A stretch of 36,590 bases of DNA, taken from positions 1 to 36,590 of the IMG/VR virus record IMGVR_UViG_3300035670_000690, one strand, 5' to 3'. Shown here piece by piece: positions 19,354 to 28,363 of the stretch (its first letter is position 1; every line of letters starts with the position of its first letter). Both the position numbers and the translations under genes were made by a program. The DNA comes from a virus. The notes under the pieces were generated by a model, which did not search any database, was not told the origin of the DNA, and saw only the letters and a program-made list of their open reading frames with translations.

Positions 19354-21201
19354 ATGGCTAAGAAGAAGAACCCGATCTCTTTCGAAGAGGCACGAACACT
19401 TGTCCAGTCGGTTGAGCAGCGCGACTCGAAGTTGCGTACATTCGTCGCCTCGATGCGCCACCTGTATCGCACCGGGAAGTTGAATACGAGTCTCACCGTC
19501 CACGAACTCGACCGCTACTTGTGGGAACGAGAGGACTACCGCAGCGATCTTGAGGCGTTGAACTTGGCGTGCTCGTACATCAACATCATCGTTGCTTCCA
19601 CGGCGAGCCGTTTGCCGTACATCACCGCCGAACCGTCATACCTGACCCCCGAATCGCAGAAGGCCGCCGATGCGGTCGCCGCCCTGGTTCGCGGTTTTCT
19701 CGAGGAGGATGACACGATCGCGGTCGCCCGACGCGCCGGACTTGACGCCTCAATCTCCGGGGACGGATTCGTTCACGTCCAGTGGGAACTCGATGTCGAA
19801 CCGTTGAGCGACCAAGAGTACGAGGATGCGGTCGTTGCTGCCGCAGCCGAATACCAGCAGATGGCTCTCGCCGCCGGCGATGACCCGACCCCGCCGCAAG
19901 AACTGTTGGATACGGTGCCTCGCGAGAAGTATGCGAGCAACCGTCCCACTGCCCGCTACGTCTCCCCTATTGACGTCTATCTCCCGGCACACATCTCCGA
20001 TGTGAACGAAACACCCTGGTACGCAATCCGATCCGTCGTCCGTGTCGAAGACGTGAAGAACAATCCGGTTTACGACAAAGAAGCGAGCCAAGAAATCAGC
20101 GTCGAAAACACGCTCGCCGACGACCCGGCCCGCCGACAGAACTATGACACCGCAAACACTTACGCCTCCCCGCTCGCCGAGGTGACCACGATCTACACGT
20201 TCTATGACTGCATCGCCCACCGAATCATCGTGTTCGCAAACGGAGGCGAGAAACCCCTGTATGACGGCGTAAACCCGAACGACTTCAAAGACCGCTGCTT
20301 GATCCATTTGCGTGCCTACCGCGACGGTGAGCAGCTGCGTGGCTTCGGCGACCTCGAACTTGTAGCCGGTCTCCTGGACAAGTTGAACTTCGTTATCCGC
20401 CAACAGATGGACAACTTGGAGCGTCAAGGGACCGTGTTCGTCACCCGCGAAGATGTCTTCTCCGACGAGGACCGTCTTGCCCTCGAAGCAGCCCGTCCCG
20501 GCGATGTGGTTGTCGCCAAAGGCCTCGCCGAGGGAACCCGCCTGGGCGACGTGATTGAAGCGTTCCCGGTGACCGCTTTGTCGAACGATGTTTACAACGC
20601 CCGCGAGCAGCTGCAAGGGGACATCGTGAAAGTGCTCGGCCTCTCCGAATTCCAAACTGGGTCTCTCGGACCGTCACGCATGTCTGGTACGGCTGCTGCT
20701 ATCGCCGATGGTGTAGCAACCTTGCGCGCCGCAGCCCGCCTCGAGGCGTACGAAACCTTCTATGCGCGAATCGCGAACCTGTTTTGGAAACTTTGCCGCC
20801 AGCATCTCACCCAGGATCAGGTCGTCAAAATCATCGGCCCCGACGGCTCCACGTTCCAAGAGACAGTTTCGATGGAAACATTGTCGATGGATTTCTATGT
20901 CCGCGTCAGAACGGGCTCGATGGCTGCTGTCAACCCGGCGACGCGCGCGTCTCGCGGTGCTGAGATGATGAACCTCGCCGACCGCCTCGAAGCTTCCGGC
21001 TACGACGCCGACAACCTTCGCCGCTACGCGCTACGCGAAATGGGTGTCGACCCCGAACTGATGGGTGTGCGTCGCAACCCACCTGCTGAAATGCCAGCCG
21101 CTGCACCTTCCCCGATAGTCGCCCCCGACTCTCCGCAGGCCGCGATGATGGACGCTGGCGCTCCCGCTCTTCCCGGTATGGAAGGAAGCTTCGCCTACTG
21201 A
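19354..21201 (+). CDS. Portal protein
   Basis: A 615-residue protein directly after the large terminase, in the usual portal position and size. It has mixed alpha/beta content (LNLACSYINIIVASTASRLP early on, then LDKLNFVIRQQMDNLERQGT in the stem/wing part), typical of portals, and a Pro/Ala-rich C-terminus. It would form the dodecameric ring at one capsid vertex through which DNA enters and leaves. No catalytic residues are expected. The start is ATG 19354, 3 bp after the terminase stop. A 126 bp gap with late element copy C follows. Confidence 0.88.
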   Translation: MAKKKNPISFEEARTLVQSVEQRDSKLRTFVASMRHLYRTGKLNTSLTVHELDRYLWEREDYRSDLEALNLACSYINIIVASTASRLPYITAEPSYLTPESQKAADAVAALVRGFLEEDDTIAVARRAGLDASISGDGFVHVQWELDVEPLSDQEYEDAVVAAAAEYQQMALAAGDDPTPPQELLDTVPREKYASNRPTARYVSPIDVYLPAHISDVNETPWYAIRSVVRVEDVKNNPVYDKEASQEISVENTLADDPARRQNYDTANTYASPLAEVTTIYTFYDCIAHRIIVFANGGEKPLYDGVNPNDFKDRCLIHLRAYRDGEQLRGFGDLELVAGLLDKLNFVIRQQMDNLERQGTVFVTREDVFSDEDRLALEAARPGDVVVAKGLAEGTRLGDVIEAFPVTALSNDVYNAREQLQGDIVKVLGLSEFQTGSLGPSRMSGTAAAIADGVATLRAAARLEAYETFYARIANLFWKLCRQHLTQDQVVKIIGPDGSTFQETVSMETLSMDFYVRVRTGSMAAVNPATRASRGAEMMNLADRLEASGYDADNLRRYALREMGVDPELMGVRRNPPAEMPAAAPSPIVAPDSPQAAMMDAGAPALPGMEGSFAY

Positions 21202-21209
21202 CCTGTTGC

Positions 21210-21237
21210 GTCAGGTGTCGCCCGTAGAGGGTGAAAG
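21210..21237 (+). promoter_or_regulatory. Late intergenic element, copy C
   Basis: GTCAGG, 4 nt, GCCC, GTAGAGGGTGAAAG, 8 bp after the portal stop and about 90 bp before the scaffold gene. It belongs to the seven-copy set with a fixed gap. TGAC/GTCA pairing with the bases just upstream could form a small hairpin. Confidence 0.6.
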
Positions 21238-21327
21238 CGCATCCATTGCTTTCATTCAGACCAGCCATCCCCCACTCGACGCGGATTAGCCGCCATCGAG
21301 GGTTTACGGCCTCTGGGAGTGTTGAAC

Positions 21328-22437
21328 ATGGAACAGTCAAACCGCTACGGCGATCTTGAAGCAATCGTGGACGAGATTTTCAAACCCACAGACGAGAAGC
21401 CGGCAGAGGAACAACCCGCCGCAGAAACAGATACCGGTACGCCAGTTGAGGCCCCGCAGGAAGTTGAAGCAGTCGAGGAAGTCGAGGAAGCCGCAACGGC
21501 AACCGAAGACGGCTCCGAGGAAACCCCCTCCGACGGGGAGTCCGAAGAGGAATCAACCGAAACAGCCGATAAGTCCGATGAGGACGAATCGGTAGAAACA
21601 ACCGACAGCAGCGAAGACGAGAACAGTTTCCTCCAACGTCTGGTGACCGTCAAGGTCAACGGCGAGGAGATGCAGATTCCAGTTGAGCAGGCAGTCAAAG
21701 GGTTCCAGTTGGCGACCGCCGCAAACAAGAAGTTTGAGGAGGCAGCCACTATCCGTAAGGAAGCCGCAGAAGCGGTGGACTTCCGTGAAACCTTTGACCG
21801 CATGTGGCAATCGGATCAGAAAGAACTGATTTCGCACTTCGTGTCCATCTCGGACGACGTAAACGGAATCGTCGAAGCGGTGATTTTGAAGGCTGCGGCC
21901 CTGGGGAAACTCTCCCCGGAGATTGCCGAAGCCCTACAAATCACCCCCGAAGTTTCCCAACGTTTGTCGTTGCAGCATCAACGTGAACAACTCGAATCTG
22001 AGCGCCGTTCACTCGAAGCGCAGCGTCAAAAAACGAACGTCGACCCTGACACTGTCCCCGATGAGCACGGCTACACAGTCGCTGACTATCGGGCCGCAAT
22101 CGACGAGATCGTCAACGTGGCCGGCCTTACGGAGGCCACTGCCGAGGAACGTCGGGCCCTGATTGAAAGCGTCTTTCAGCACGGCGACAAGGTCGGGATT
22201 ACTAACCCGTATCTCGCGTATGCGAGCTACCGGGACGCATTAGCTCGGAAAGAAGTCGAGAGATCTAACCGCGCGAAGAAGGCAGTTGCCAAGGTGGCTT
22301 CCACCACCAAGACATCTGCCGCCCTGTCCCCCAAAGGCCAGGTTCAACACACCCCTACGACTCCAGCAATGAAAAGCACGGCAGACGCCGCTGCTTGGGC
22401 CTTGCAGGAGTTAGAGCGTCAAATAGGCGCTCTATAA
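21328..22437 (+). CDS. Capsid assembly scaffolding protein
   Basis: A 369-residue protein between portal and capsid genes. Residues 15-105 are extremely acidic and low in complexity (long Glu/Ser/Thr stretches). Residues 110-300 are helical and likely coiled coil (LQHQREQLESERRSLEAQRQ). The C-terminus is basic (RSNRAKKAVAKVASTTKTSA) and ends in a helix. A basic C-terminal helix that binds coat protein is a feature of known scaffolds. It would guide prohead assembly and leave before packaging. ATG 21328 is preferred to the in-frame GTG at 21319 because GGGAG lies 8 nt before it. Confidence 0.85.
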   Translation: MEQSNRYGDLEAIVDEIFKPTDEKPAEEQPAAETDTGTPVEAPQEVEAVEEVEEAATATEDGSEETPSDGESEEESTETADKSDEDESVETTDSSEDENSFLQRLVTVKVNGEEMQIPVEQAVKGFQLATAANKKFEEAATIRKEAAEAVDFRETFDRMWQSDQKELISHFVSISDDVNGIVEAVILKAAALGKLSPEIAEALQITPEVSQRLSLQHQREQLESERRSLEAQRQKTNVDPDTVPDEHGYTVADYRAAIDEIVNVAGLTEATAEERRALIESVFQHGDKVGITNPYLAYASYRDALARKEVERSNRAKKAVAKVASTTKTSAALSPKGQVQHTPTTPAMKSTADAAAWALQELERQIGAL

Positions 22438-22481
22438 GCCAAAACCCTTAGTTCCCCTAATCGGGGAGGAGAAAAACAATC

Positions 22482-23477
22482 ATGGCTGCAATCGGCACTA
22501 CTGCCTACGGCTCGGCTCTAAGCCTTGCCCTCAGGAACTTCCTGAGCAACAAACCCATCAACCAGACCTACACGGATCACCCGCTCTTCGACACCTTGAA
22601 GAAGAACGCGTCATCCGCGACTGGTCCGCGCCTCGTAGTCCCCGTAATCGGTGGCTCCGTGGCTCAACCCAACTTCACGTCCAACGGTTCGGGCCTTTTC
22701 GCTCCGACCGTGACTGACGACATCGCAGGTTCCGCTGAGTTCCAGTGGTCCAAGCCGCTCGTCGGTTTCGTTCGTGTTCGCTACCAGGACCTCGAAGAGA
22801 ACGCAGGCAAGACTCAGCTCGCTGACCGCCTCCGCGTGAACATCGACGACCTGCTCGAGCAGACGAAGGTGAAGATCGTGGACTTGCTTCACACCGAGAA
22901 CGGTTCGCTCCCGGCTGGTTCCTTCTCGTCGCTTGACACTCTGTGCAACGACTCGGTAACCACCGTCGGCGGCATCGACTCTTCGGCTGCTGGCAACTCC
23001 TTCTGGACCCCGGTGACGGACTCTTCTCCGGACTCTGATCCGAAGATCGCAATCCGCACGATGGTCCAAAACATCACCAAGAACGCGAAGGGTGTACGCC
23101 CAGACGTCGTTCACGTTGGTGAAGACCTCTGGAACGCCATCCAGGAGTACATCGACTCAAAGGCCACCATCACCTCCGGTATCGGTGGTACCAACGTCGA
23201 ACTCTCCTGGCAGTCCGTCTCGTTCGGCGGCATTGAAGTCCGTTGGGACTACGACTGCCCGGCTGACCGCGCGTACTTCCTGCACACCCCGTCCCTCTAC
23301 TTCAAGTACCTGACCGACAACTTCCTGAAGTCGGCTCCGGCGAAGCAGGTGAACGAGGCCGTGGCCGGTGTTGTGAACACCTCGCTCGACGAAGTGTTCC
23401 CAGTGGTCACCATCATGAGCGTCGGCACTTCACAGCGCCGCGCGCTCGGCATGATCGACGGCTACGTAGCCGCCTAA
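22482..23477 (+). CDS. Major capsid protein
   Basis: A 331-residue protein follows the scaffold and has the best ribosome site of the block (GGGGAGGAG, 10 nt before ATG). It begins with a helical N-terminus, then a beta-rich body (LVVPVIGGSVAQPNFTSN, PLVGFVRVRYQDLEE) and a long spine-like helix region (LADRLRVNIDDLLEQTKVKI). The sequence around WNAIQEYIDSKATITSGIGG and FGGIEVRWDYDCP is typical of HK97-fold coat proteins of podovirus-like phages. It would build the icosahedral shell. A strong hairpin after the gene (23501-23535) may stabilise the message or reduce downstream transcription. Confidence 0.9.
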   Translation: MAAIGTTAYGSALSLALRNFLSNKPINQTYTDHPLFDTLKKNASSATGPRLVVPVIGGSVAQPNFTSNGSGLFAPTVTDDIAGSAEFQWSKPLVGFVRVRYQDLEENAGKTQLADRLRVNIDDLLEQTKVKIVDLLHTENGSLPAGSFSSLDTLCNDSVTTVGGIDSSAAGNSFWTPVTDSSPDSDPKIAIRTMVQNITKNAKGVRPDVVHVGEDLWNAIQEYIDSKATITSGIGGTNVELSWQSVSFGGIEVRWDYDCPADRAYFLHTPSLYFKYLTDNFLKSAPAKQVNEAVAGVVNTSLDEVFPVVTIMSVGTSQRRALGMIDGYVAA

Positions 23478-23500
23478 TCCTGCTGTAAGACACCAGGTTC

Positions 23501-23535
23501 GGGGGGTCGGCCGCCTTAGGGCAGGTCGGCCCCCC
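23501..23535 (+). terminator. Strong hairpin after the capsid gene, possible attenuator
   Basis: A 12 bp stem (GGGGGGTCGGCC with GGTCGGCCCCCC, two G-T pairs) has an 11 nt loop. No U tract follows (AATCGG), so it is more likely a partial terminator or an mRNA 3' end protector that sets high capsid levels relative to the next genes. Confidence 0.6.
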
Positions 23536-23559
23536 AATCGGTGAATAGAGGAAACCATC

Positions 23560-24192
23560 ATGAACCGTTCTGCACTCCGTACCCGCGTCCGCGCCCTCAC
23601 CAACATCAACTCGACGGCGCTTCTTTCGGATGTCCAAGTGAACGATGTGCTCAATGAGGTTCATCTCGAAGTTTGTGGTTCCTTCCAATGGCCTTTTCTG
23701 GCCGATTCAACCGCTGTTTCGGTTGTTGCTGGTGATGCGACTTATGCGCTGCCAGCAGATTGCAAAGCCGTTTCCCGTGTGTCGCGCAGCACTGGAACTA
23801 TCGAACCTCGGCAGCTGCAAGCAATCTCCCTGTTTGACGCCGATGTCCTACCAGACTCATCTTCTAACTGGCCTCGCTACTACACCGTTGAAGGTTCCAC
23901 CCTCACGCTTTATCCAGAACCTGCAGCCAACGAGACTTTGACCGTCCGATACCAGGCTGCAGCCGAAGCTCTCGACGCCGATGGTGATGAGCCTCCTTTC
24001 GATGAAGAGTTTCACCCCCTCTACGCCTACGCCACCGCCGCCCGGTTGCTTGCGGAACGCGGAGCACCGGCCTCGAAGGTGACGGCGATGAACAACCTCG
24101 CATCGCAGTACGTCGAACGGATGCGCCGCTTCTACATGACGAGCTCAGACAATGCGCCCGTCTCTCTCGGTCGGCGGAGGTGGCGCCGGTGA
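23560..24192 (+). CDS. Head-tail connector/adaptor protein
   Basis: A 210-residue protein downstream of the capsid gene. A helical start (NRSALRTRVRALTNINSTAL, then LSDVQVNDVLNEVHLEVCGS) leads to a beta-rich middle (TYALPADCKAVSRVSRSTG, RYYTVEGSTLTLYPEPAAN) and a helical end with FHPLYAYATAARLLAERGAP. This layout matches the phage adaptor proteins (tail tubular protein A/gp4-like) that bind below the portal. ATG 23560 follows GAATAGAGGAAACC, a fair ribosome site. The stop overlaps the next start in GTGA, with GGAGGTGGCG just before. Confidence 0.8.
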   Translation: MNRSALRTRVRALTNINSTALLSDVQVNDVLNEVHLEVCGSFQWPFLADSTAVSVVAGDATYALPADCKAVSRVSRSTGTIEPRQLQAISLFDADVLPDSSSNWPRYYTVEGSTLTLYPEPAANETLTVRYQAAAEALDADGDEPPFDEEFHPLYAYATAARLLAERGAPASKVTAMNNLASQYVERMRRFYMTSSDNAPVSLGRRRWRR

Positions 24193-25988
24193 AACTGGAT
24201 ATCACTGATTTTTCTGGTGGCATTCTCGAAGCCATTTCACCAGCCGATTTCACGGAACGTCAGAACGCCCTGGTGAAAGGTTTCGTCCTTGAAGACGAGG
24301 TTCGCCTACGCACGCAGGGGCCTATTCAGCGTCTCTCTGCTCTTACTGACGTGGTGGCTTGCCGAACGTTTCGTGGTGCCACCCAGTCGTACATTCTCGT
24401 CCTGCGTACTGGTGGCGTGTTGGATTATGCGGTTACGCCTTCGCGTACTGCGACGAATGCGACTACTTCGGCCATCACTTTCACGAACTTGGCGACACTC
24501 GACTCGAACGCTCGGTTCACTGGCGACGCTCGAACCAAGGTCTCTGGCGAGTACAAACCCGCAACTATCGTCCACTCTCTGTCTGGCGCCTCGAACGGTG
24601 TCATCGTTTACGAGAACGATGCCGGGAACGCATTGTTGATTCAGTCGATTGCGAACGTCTACCCGACGATCTCCAAGAAGGTGGCCTTGGTTCAAGTAAC
24701 CAACGACGGCTCCGGGTATACCACCACGCCGACGGTCGTGTTCACCGGAGGTGGCGGTTCTGGTGCGACCGCGATTGCAGTGGTTCAAAACCAAGCGGTG
24801 ATCGGTGTTCAGGTGACTGCGAGCGGCACTGGGTACACATCGGCACCGACAATTTCTTTCACTGGTGGCGGTGGTTCCGGTGCAACTGCGGAAGCGCTAT
24901 TGGAGGAAACGGCCGACATGGCCGGTGGTGTTCTCCCCCGCCACAATGTCGCTTCGATGTGGGGCGACACTTTGGTGATGGCCGACATTCAATGGTCGGA
25001 AGCCAACGCCGTCTCTGGTCTCAACTCTGGGAACGTGAAGCGGTATTCGAACTTCATGTGGCACGCCGTCGACCCGACCGACCTGACGGTTATCGACCCC
25101 CGCTATCCGGGACGTATCGCCGAGGAGTCTTCGGTGGTGGTCGGGTTGCAGGAAACTTCTGAAGGCCTGATGGTGATAACGACCACCACAACTGGCCAAG
25201 CCGGTCTCGTTTTGCTTCGTGGAACTCCAGACGCCTACGACGTCGAGAAACTTCGTCCAGGTCTCGGACTGCTCCCCGGCATCGATTCGACCATGCGCAG
25301 CCCAGTTCATTGCTGGTGGAACGACGTGGCCTCAACGATGTTCGTCGACAGCCTCGGCAAGATTTATCAAGTTCGCGGATCGCAGGTTGAACGAATCGAC
25401 CGCTACGGGGTTCAAGCCCCCGAGATTGGGAGCAGCACGGATTGTGTTGCTGCAATCGGCCAGTGGTTGTTTGCCTCCCGTGGAGGCCGCTTCTTGGTGA
25501 TGCGCTCATTCGGGACGGATGGGGCTTGGACCGAGTTGGTGAAACCGACTGGTACACCCACATCGTTTTCTGTGGATCGAGACTTGTTGAACTTCGTGTG
25601 CGACAACAAGTTGTATCGCTACTGCATCGAGGGTCTATCGGCTGAACGGGGGAAGGTGGACGGCGCTTACGTCGACTTGGAGTTCGGTACTCGGACGCTT
25701 GGCAATCCGGAGGAGAAGTTGGACAAGTGGTGGACGCAAGCTTCTGTACGAATCGAGTCGATTACCGCCGGCGTTTTGAAGAGTGTGGAGTTGCTTGATC
25801 GCGGCGTCTTGGCTCCGAGCCCTGGGTCTGCTCTGTTCACTTTGAACAAGAGCCTGAGCGCTCGCGACCTGACCACTGTCCCGGGTTTAGGTCCATCTAT
25901 TGAGTGTTCTGCCAAGTTGACCGTGACGGGTGATGTTCGTATCGAGTTGGTCTCTTTTGAGGTTGAGGCTGGGGATGATGAGCGATGA
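24189..25988 (+). CDS. Tail tube/nozzle-like structural protein
   Basis: A 599-residue beta-rich protein. It begins VKLDITDFSGGILEAISPAD, like phage tail tubular protein B/nozzle proteins (an early FSGG followed by beta-propeller-like repeats). Residues 175-240 hold two tandem units SGYTTTPTVVFTGGGGSGAT and TGYTSAPTISFTGGGGSGAT, a repeat seen in tail-associated proteins and probably an exposed Ig-like or linker module. The C-terminal part continues as beta repeats. GTG 24189 is chosen (GGAGG 8 nt upstream, overlap GTGA); a GTG at 24180 is in frame. It probably forms the short tail below the connector. Confidence 0.75.
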   Translation: MKLDITDFSGGILEAISPADFTERQNALVKGFVLEDEVRLRTQGPIQRLSALTDVVACRTFRGATQSYILVLRTGGVLDYAVTPSRTATNATTSAITFTNLATLDSNARFTGDARTKVSGEYKPATIVHSLSGASNGVIVYENDAGNALLIQSIANVYPTISKKVALVQVTNDGSGYTTTPTVVFTGGGGSGATAIAVVQNQAVIGVQVTASGTGYTSAPTISFTGGGGSGATAEALLEETADMAGGVLPRHNVASMWGDTLVMADIQWSEANAVSGLNSGNVKRYSNFMWHAVDPTDLTVIDPRYPGRIAEESSVVVGLQETSEGLMVITTTTTGQAGLVLLRGTPDAYDVEKLRPGLGLLPGIDSTMRSPVHCWWNDVASTMFVDSLGKIYQVRGSQVERIDRYGVQAPEIGSSTDCVAAIGQWLFASRGGRFLVMRSFGTDGAWTELVKPTGTPTSFSVDRDLLNFVCDNKLYRYCIEGLSAERGKVDGAYVDLEFGTRTLGNPEEKLDKWWTQASVRIESITAGVLKSVELLDRGVLAPSPGSALFTLNKSLSARDLTTVPGLGPSIECSAKLTVTGDVRIELVSFEVEAGDDER

Positions 25989-27418
25989 CACCCGAAGGAG
26001 ATGTAAAAGTCATTCGAGACCGCAACCAGTTGCTGACTGTCGACGATTCGGCTGCGGCATTGGACAATCTTCGTCGCGTTGAGGACTCAGTTAAAGATGT
26101 TTCACGCATAGCCAGCGGTGGGGGTTCGGCTTCTACCTCAACTTCGACCAGCCTGTCCACCAGCTCATCTTTGGCAGTCAGTGGTTCTGGAACTGCCGCC
26201 ACGAGTTCTGCGCGCATATCCTCTTCGACCCTTCCCCAAGTTCCATCCGTCCCTCGGGTGACGACTACTACTTCAACTTCAACGGTGACCGGAACCGTCA
26301 CTGCATACAGCAGCAACGGAACTGGTACGGCGACAGTGAGCGGGGTGAGCACATCATTCACCAATGGAACTGGCATTACTTTGCTGGCTAATGATGTGAT
26401 TGTTTTGAACAAGCAGGGTTCTACTTATTACGCGGTTGGTTTGATTTCCCGCAGCGGTGTTGGATACCCAGGGTCTACTTCGAGTTCGTTTTTTACACCC
26501 GCTTCCGCAGTTGCCGGTTTGCCATATCAGCCGAGCGTCGGCATAACGGTGTTCGGTGCAGCCGACGGCGCGGTATGGGGATCAACTGGAACCGTCGTAT
26601 CGTACGCGGACGCAACGAACTACACGATCACCAGACCATCAACGTCTTGGGACAACATGTGGGGCTTATCCGACAACCCGAACGGGGTGTGGGTGTTCGT
26701 GAACCGCAGCGCAACATCGAACGGTCTACACGTCATCTATAACGGTTCTGGAACGACACACAACTACGGTACGTGCCAAACGCTCGGCACGTACGATGGC
26801 AAGATTTGGGTGTGGGCCGGATACAAGTCTGGTGTAGTTGATCGTCGCCTTGTATCGATAAGTAGTAATGGAACGGTTGCCGACTACACCAACGCCAACC
26901 TCAACGACCTCTCGACGGGTGCCAACTCAACTTACGGAGTAGCTGGTCCCTGGGGCGTAGTGCTATGGGATGGAGCCGATGTCGTGCTTTACAACGGCAC
27001 CACTTACACAAAATACACATCCACCAACTTCCCGTCTCTGCCGACCGGCGCTACCGCTTACCGGGAGCGCGCATGCATGTCCTCCAGCCACTTCTTCTGG
27101 CTAACCGGGACTACGGCTGACCGCGATTATCGACGCTGGGAGTTTTCCTCTGCAGCCCGGTCCGACTTCAATGACTCCCTCCCATCCGGCTTCAACCATG
27201 ACAGCATCGCAACAACTGGTGGCACCAATGCTGTGATTGCCGGCGATAACGGCACCGATCAGCAGTACCAGCTCACCAGTGGCTCAGGAGTCACCACCGT
27301 TACTTTTACCAGCACTAACGCGACCGAGTCTTTCCTCGTTGCCACCACCCCGACCTTCGAAGTGATTGGGAGGGTGCAGACCGACGCTGGCGTGTCGTCG
27401 ATTGTGGGAATCAGCTAA
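25985..27418 (+). CDS. Tail fibre or receptor-binding protein candidate
   Basis: A 477-residue protein. Residues 1-45 form a possible attachment helix. Residues 46-120 are almost pure Ser/Thr/Gly/Ala, a flexible stalk. From about 130 on it is beta-rich with aromatic-glycine repeats (VWGSTGTVVSYADATNYTIT, KIWVWAGYKSGVVDRRL, WGVVLWDGADVVLYNGTTYT), like a beta-propeller. A stalk and a propeller head fit a receptor-binding protein. Position next to the tail tube gene supports this. The receptor is unknown. ATG 25985 overlaps the previous stop (ATGA). The low-complexity stalk may vary between relatives. Confidence 0.65.
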   Translation: MTPEGDVKVIRDRNQLLTVDDSAAALDNLRRVEDSVKDVSRIASGGGSASTSTSTSLSTSSSLAVSGSGTAATSSARISSSTLPQVPSVPRVTTTTSTSTVTGTVTAYSSNGTGTATVSGVSTSFTNGTGITLLANDVIVLNKQGSTYYAVGLISRSGVGYPGSTSSSFFTPASAVAGLPYQPSVGITVFGAADGAVWGSTGTVVSYADATNYTITRPSTSWDNMWGLSDNPNGVWVFVNRSATSNGLHVIYNGSGTTHNYGTCQTLGTYDGKIWVWAGYKSGVVDRRLVSISSNGTVADYTNANLNDLSTGANSTYGVAGPWGVVLWDGADVVLYNGTTYTKYTSTNFPSLPTGATAYRERACMSSSHFFWLTGTTADRDYRRWEFSSAARSDFNDSLPSGFNHDSIATTGGTNAVIAGDNGTDQQYQLTSGSGVTTVTFTSTNATESFLVATTPTFEVIGRVQTDAGVSSIVGIS

Positions 27419-27422
27419 CCCC

Positions 27423-27448
27423 GTCAGGTTCTGCCCCCAGTGGAGAGG
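27423..27448 (+). promoter_or_regulatory. Late intergenic element, copy D
   Basis: GTCAGG, 4 nt, GCCCCCAGT, GGA, GAGG. It matches copy G (35635) at almost every conserved position. It starts 4 bp after the stop of the tail fibre candidate and lies 30 bp before the next start. Confidence 0.65.
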
Positions 27449-27478
27449 CGTGCCCTCGCATGCCGTTGAGGACTAACC

Positions 27479-28363
27479 ATGACCAGAGAAGAACGCCGCC
27501 AACTCTTCATCCAGCAACGAGCCGCTGAGCTCAGGGCACAAGGGAAACCGGTTGACCGAGCTGCGCTCAGTGCCAGGTTTGATGAACTTGCTTCAACCCA
27601 AGAAGGACGGGAACGCATTACGGAGAAGGTTCAGCTTCGTGTCGCCGCTACAACACCAGCCGCTCCGACACCGGCCGCTCCGACACCGGCCGCCCCCACG
27701 CCAGCCACTCCCACTCCAACTCCGGCAGCTCAAACACCAGCCGCACAAACACCAGCCGCACAAACACCGGCCAATAATCAGTTCGACCAACCAAGCCAAC
27801 CGAGCGGGTCTTCTTTCATTGAAGAGATTCTGAAACGGCAAGAAGAAGCAAACAGGATTCGTGAAGAGCAGTTCGCTCGCGACAGGGCCGCCCAAGCAGA
27901 AGCCCTACGCAAGCAGCAAGAGCGCGCATACAACGAAGCGAAACTCCTCACTGACCGCCAAATTGAACAACTCAACTCCGCAAAAGCTGGAGTCGAGCGA
28001 GACTTCGCCAACCGTCGCACACTCACGCTCAAAGACATCGCAAACATTCAATCCCAGAACCGTGCAAATCTCTCAGGAATAATCCGCCAGACCTCGGGAC
28101 AACGTCGCCAAGGTCTCTCCAGCCTCGCTGCACGTGGACGCGGCATCGACCCGTCCGCCTCCCGCCGCTTCCTGGCTGGACTTAACGCCGACCAAGCAAG
28201 CGCGCTCGCCGGAGCCAGCGGCGGAACGTTCGAACAAATCTCACGTCTCCGTCAAAACCTTGATGCCGACGAGCAAAGCACCCAGGCCAAAATCGCTGAT
28301 CTCAGCCGTCTGTCCACCTATCTCGGCACCAACGTCTCCAACTACTTCCCCGGGGTTTCGTGA
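27479..28363 (+). CDS. Helical internal virion protein candidate with Pro/Ala repeat linker
   Basis: A 294-residue protein. Residues 1-55 are charged helix (REERRQLFIQQRAAELRAQG). Residues 58-100 are a Pro-rich repeat (units PAAPT and PAAQT). Residues 113-260 form a long Arg/Gln/Glu-rich coiled coil (ILKRQEEANRIREEQFARDR, ALRKQQERAYNEAKLLTDRQ). Helical, Ala/Gln-rich proteins between tail and ejection genes in podovirus-like phages are usually internal (ejected) virion proteins. No enzymatic motif is seen. The stop overlaps the next ATG as TGATG. The repeat is encoded by a DNA minisatellite and may vary in copy number. Confidence 0.65.
   Translation: MTREERRQLFIQQRAAELRAQGKPVDRAALSARFDELASTQEGRERITEKVQLRVAATTPAAPTPAAPTPAAPTPATPTPTPAAQTPAAQTPAAQTPANNQFDQPSQPSGSSFIEEILKRQEEANRIREEQFARDRAAQAEALRKQQERAYNEAKLLTDRQIEQLNSAKAGVERDFANRRTLTLKDIANIQSQNRANLSGIIRQTSGQRRQGLSSLAARGRGIDPSASRRFLAGLNADQASALAGASGGTFEQISRLRQNLDADEQSTQAKIADLSRLSTYLGTNVSNYFPGVS
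27652..27773 (+). repeat. Coding minisatellite (PAAPT/PAAQT units)
   Basis: Three copies of a 15 bp unit close to GCTCCGACACCGGCC are followed, after a degenerate middle, by three copies of a 15 bp unit close to GCACAAACACCAGCC. All are in frame within the gene at 27479. Such tandem units change copy number by slippage without breaking the frame. Confidence 0.8.

Noticed and set aside
19750-20655. 301-codon frame antisense to the portal gene
   Set aside because: It is a shadow of a well supported gene in a GC-biased frame, with no ribosome site or recognisable domain.
23501-23535. Complete terminator of the late operon
   Set aside because: No U tract follows and essential structural genes continue in the same direction, so it is treated as a possible attenuator.
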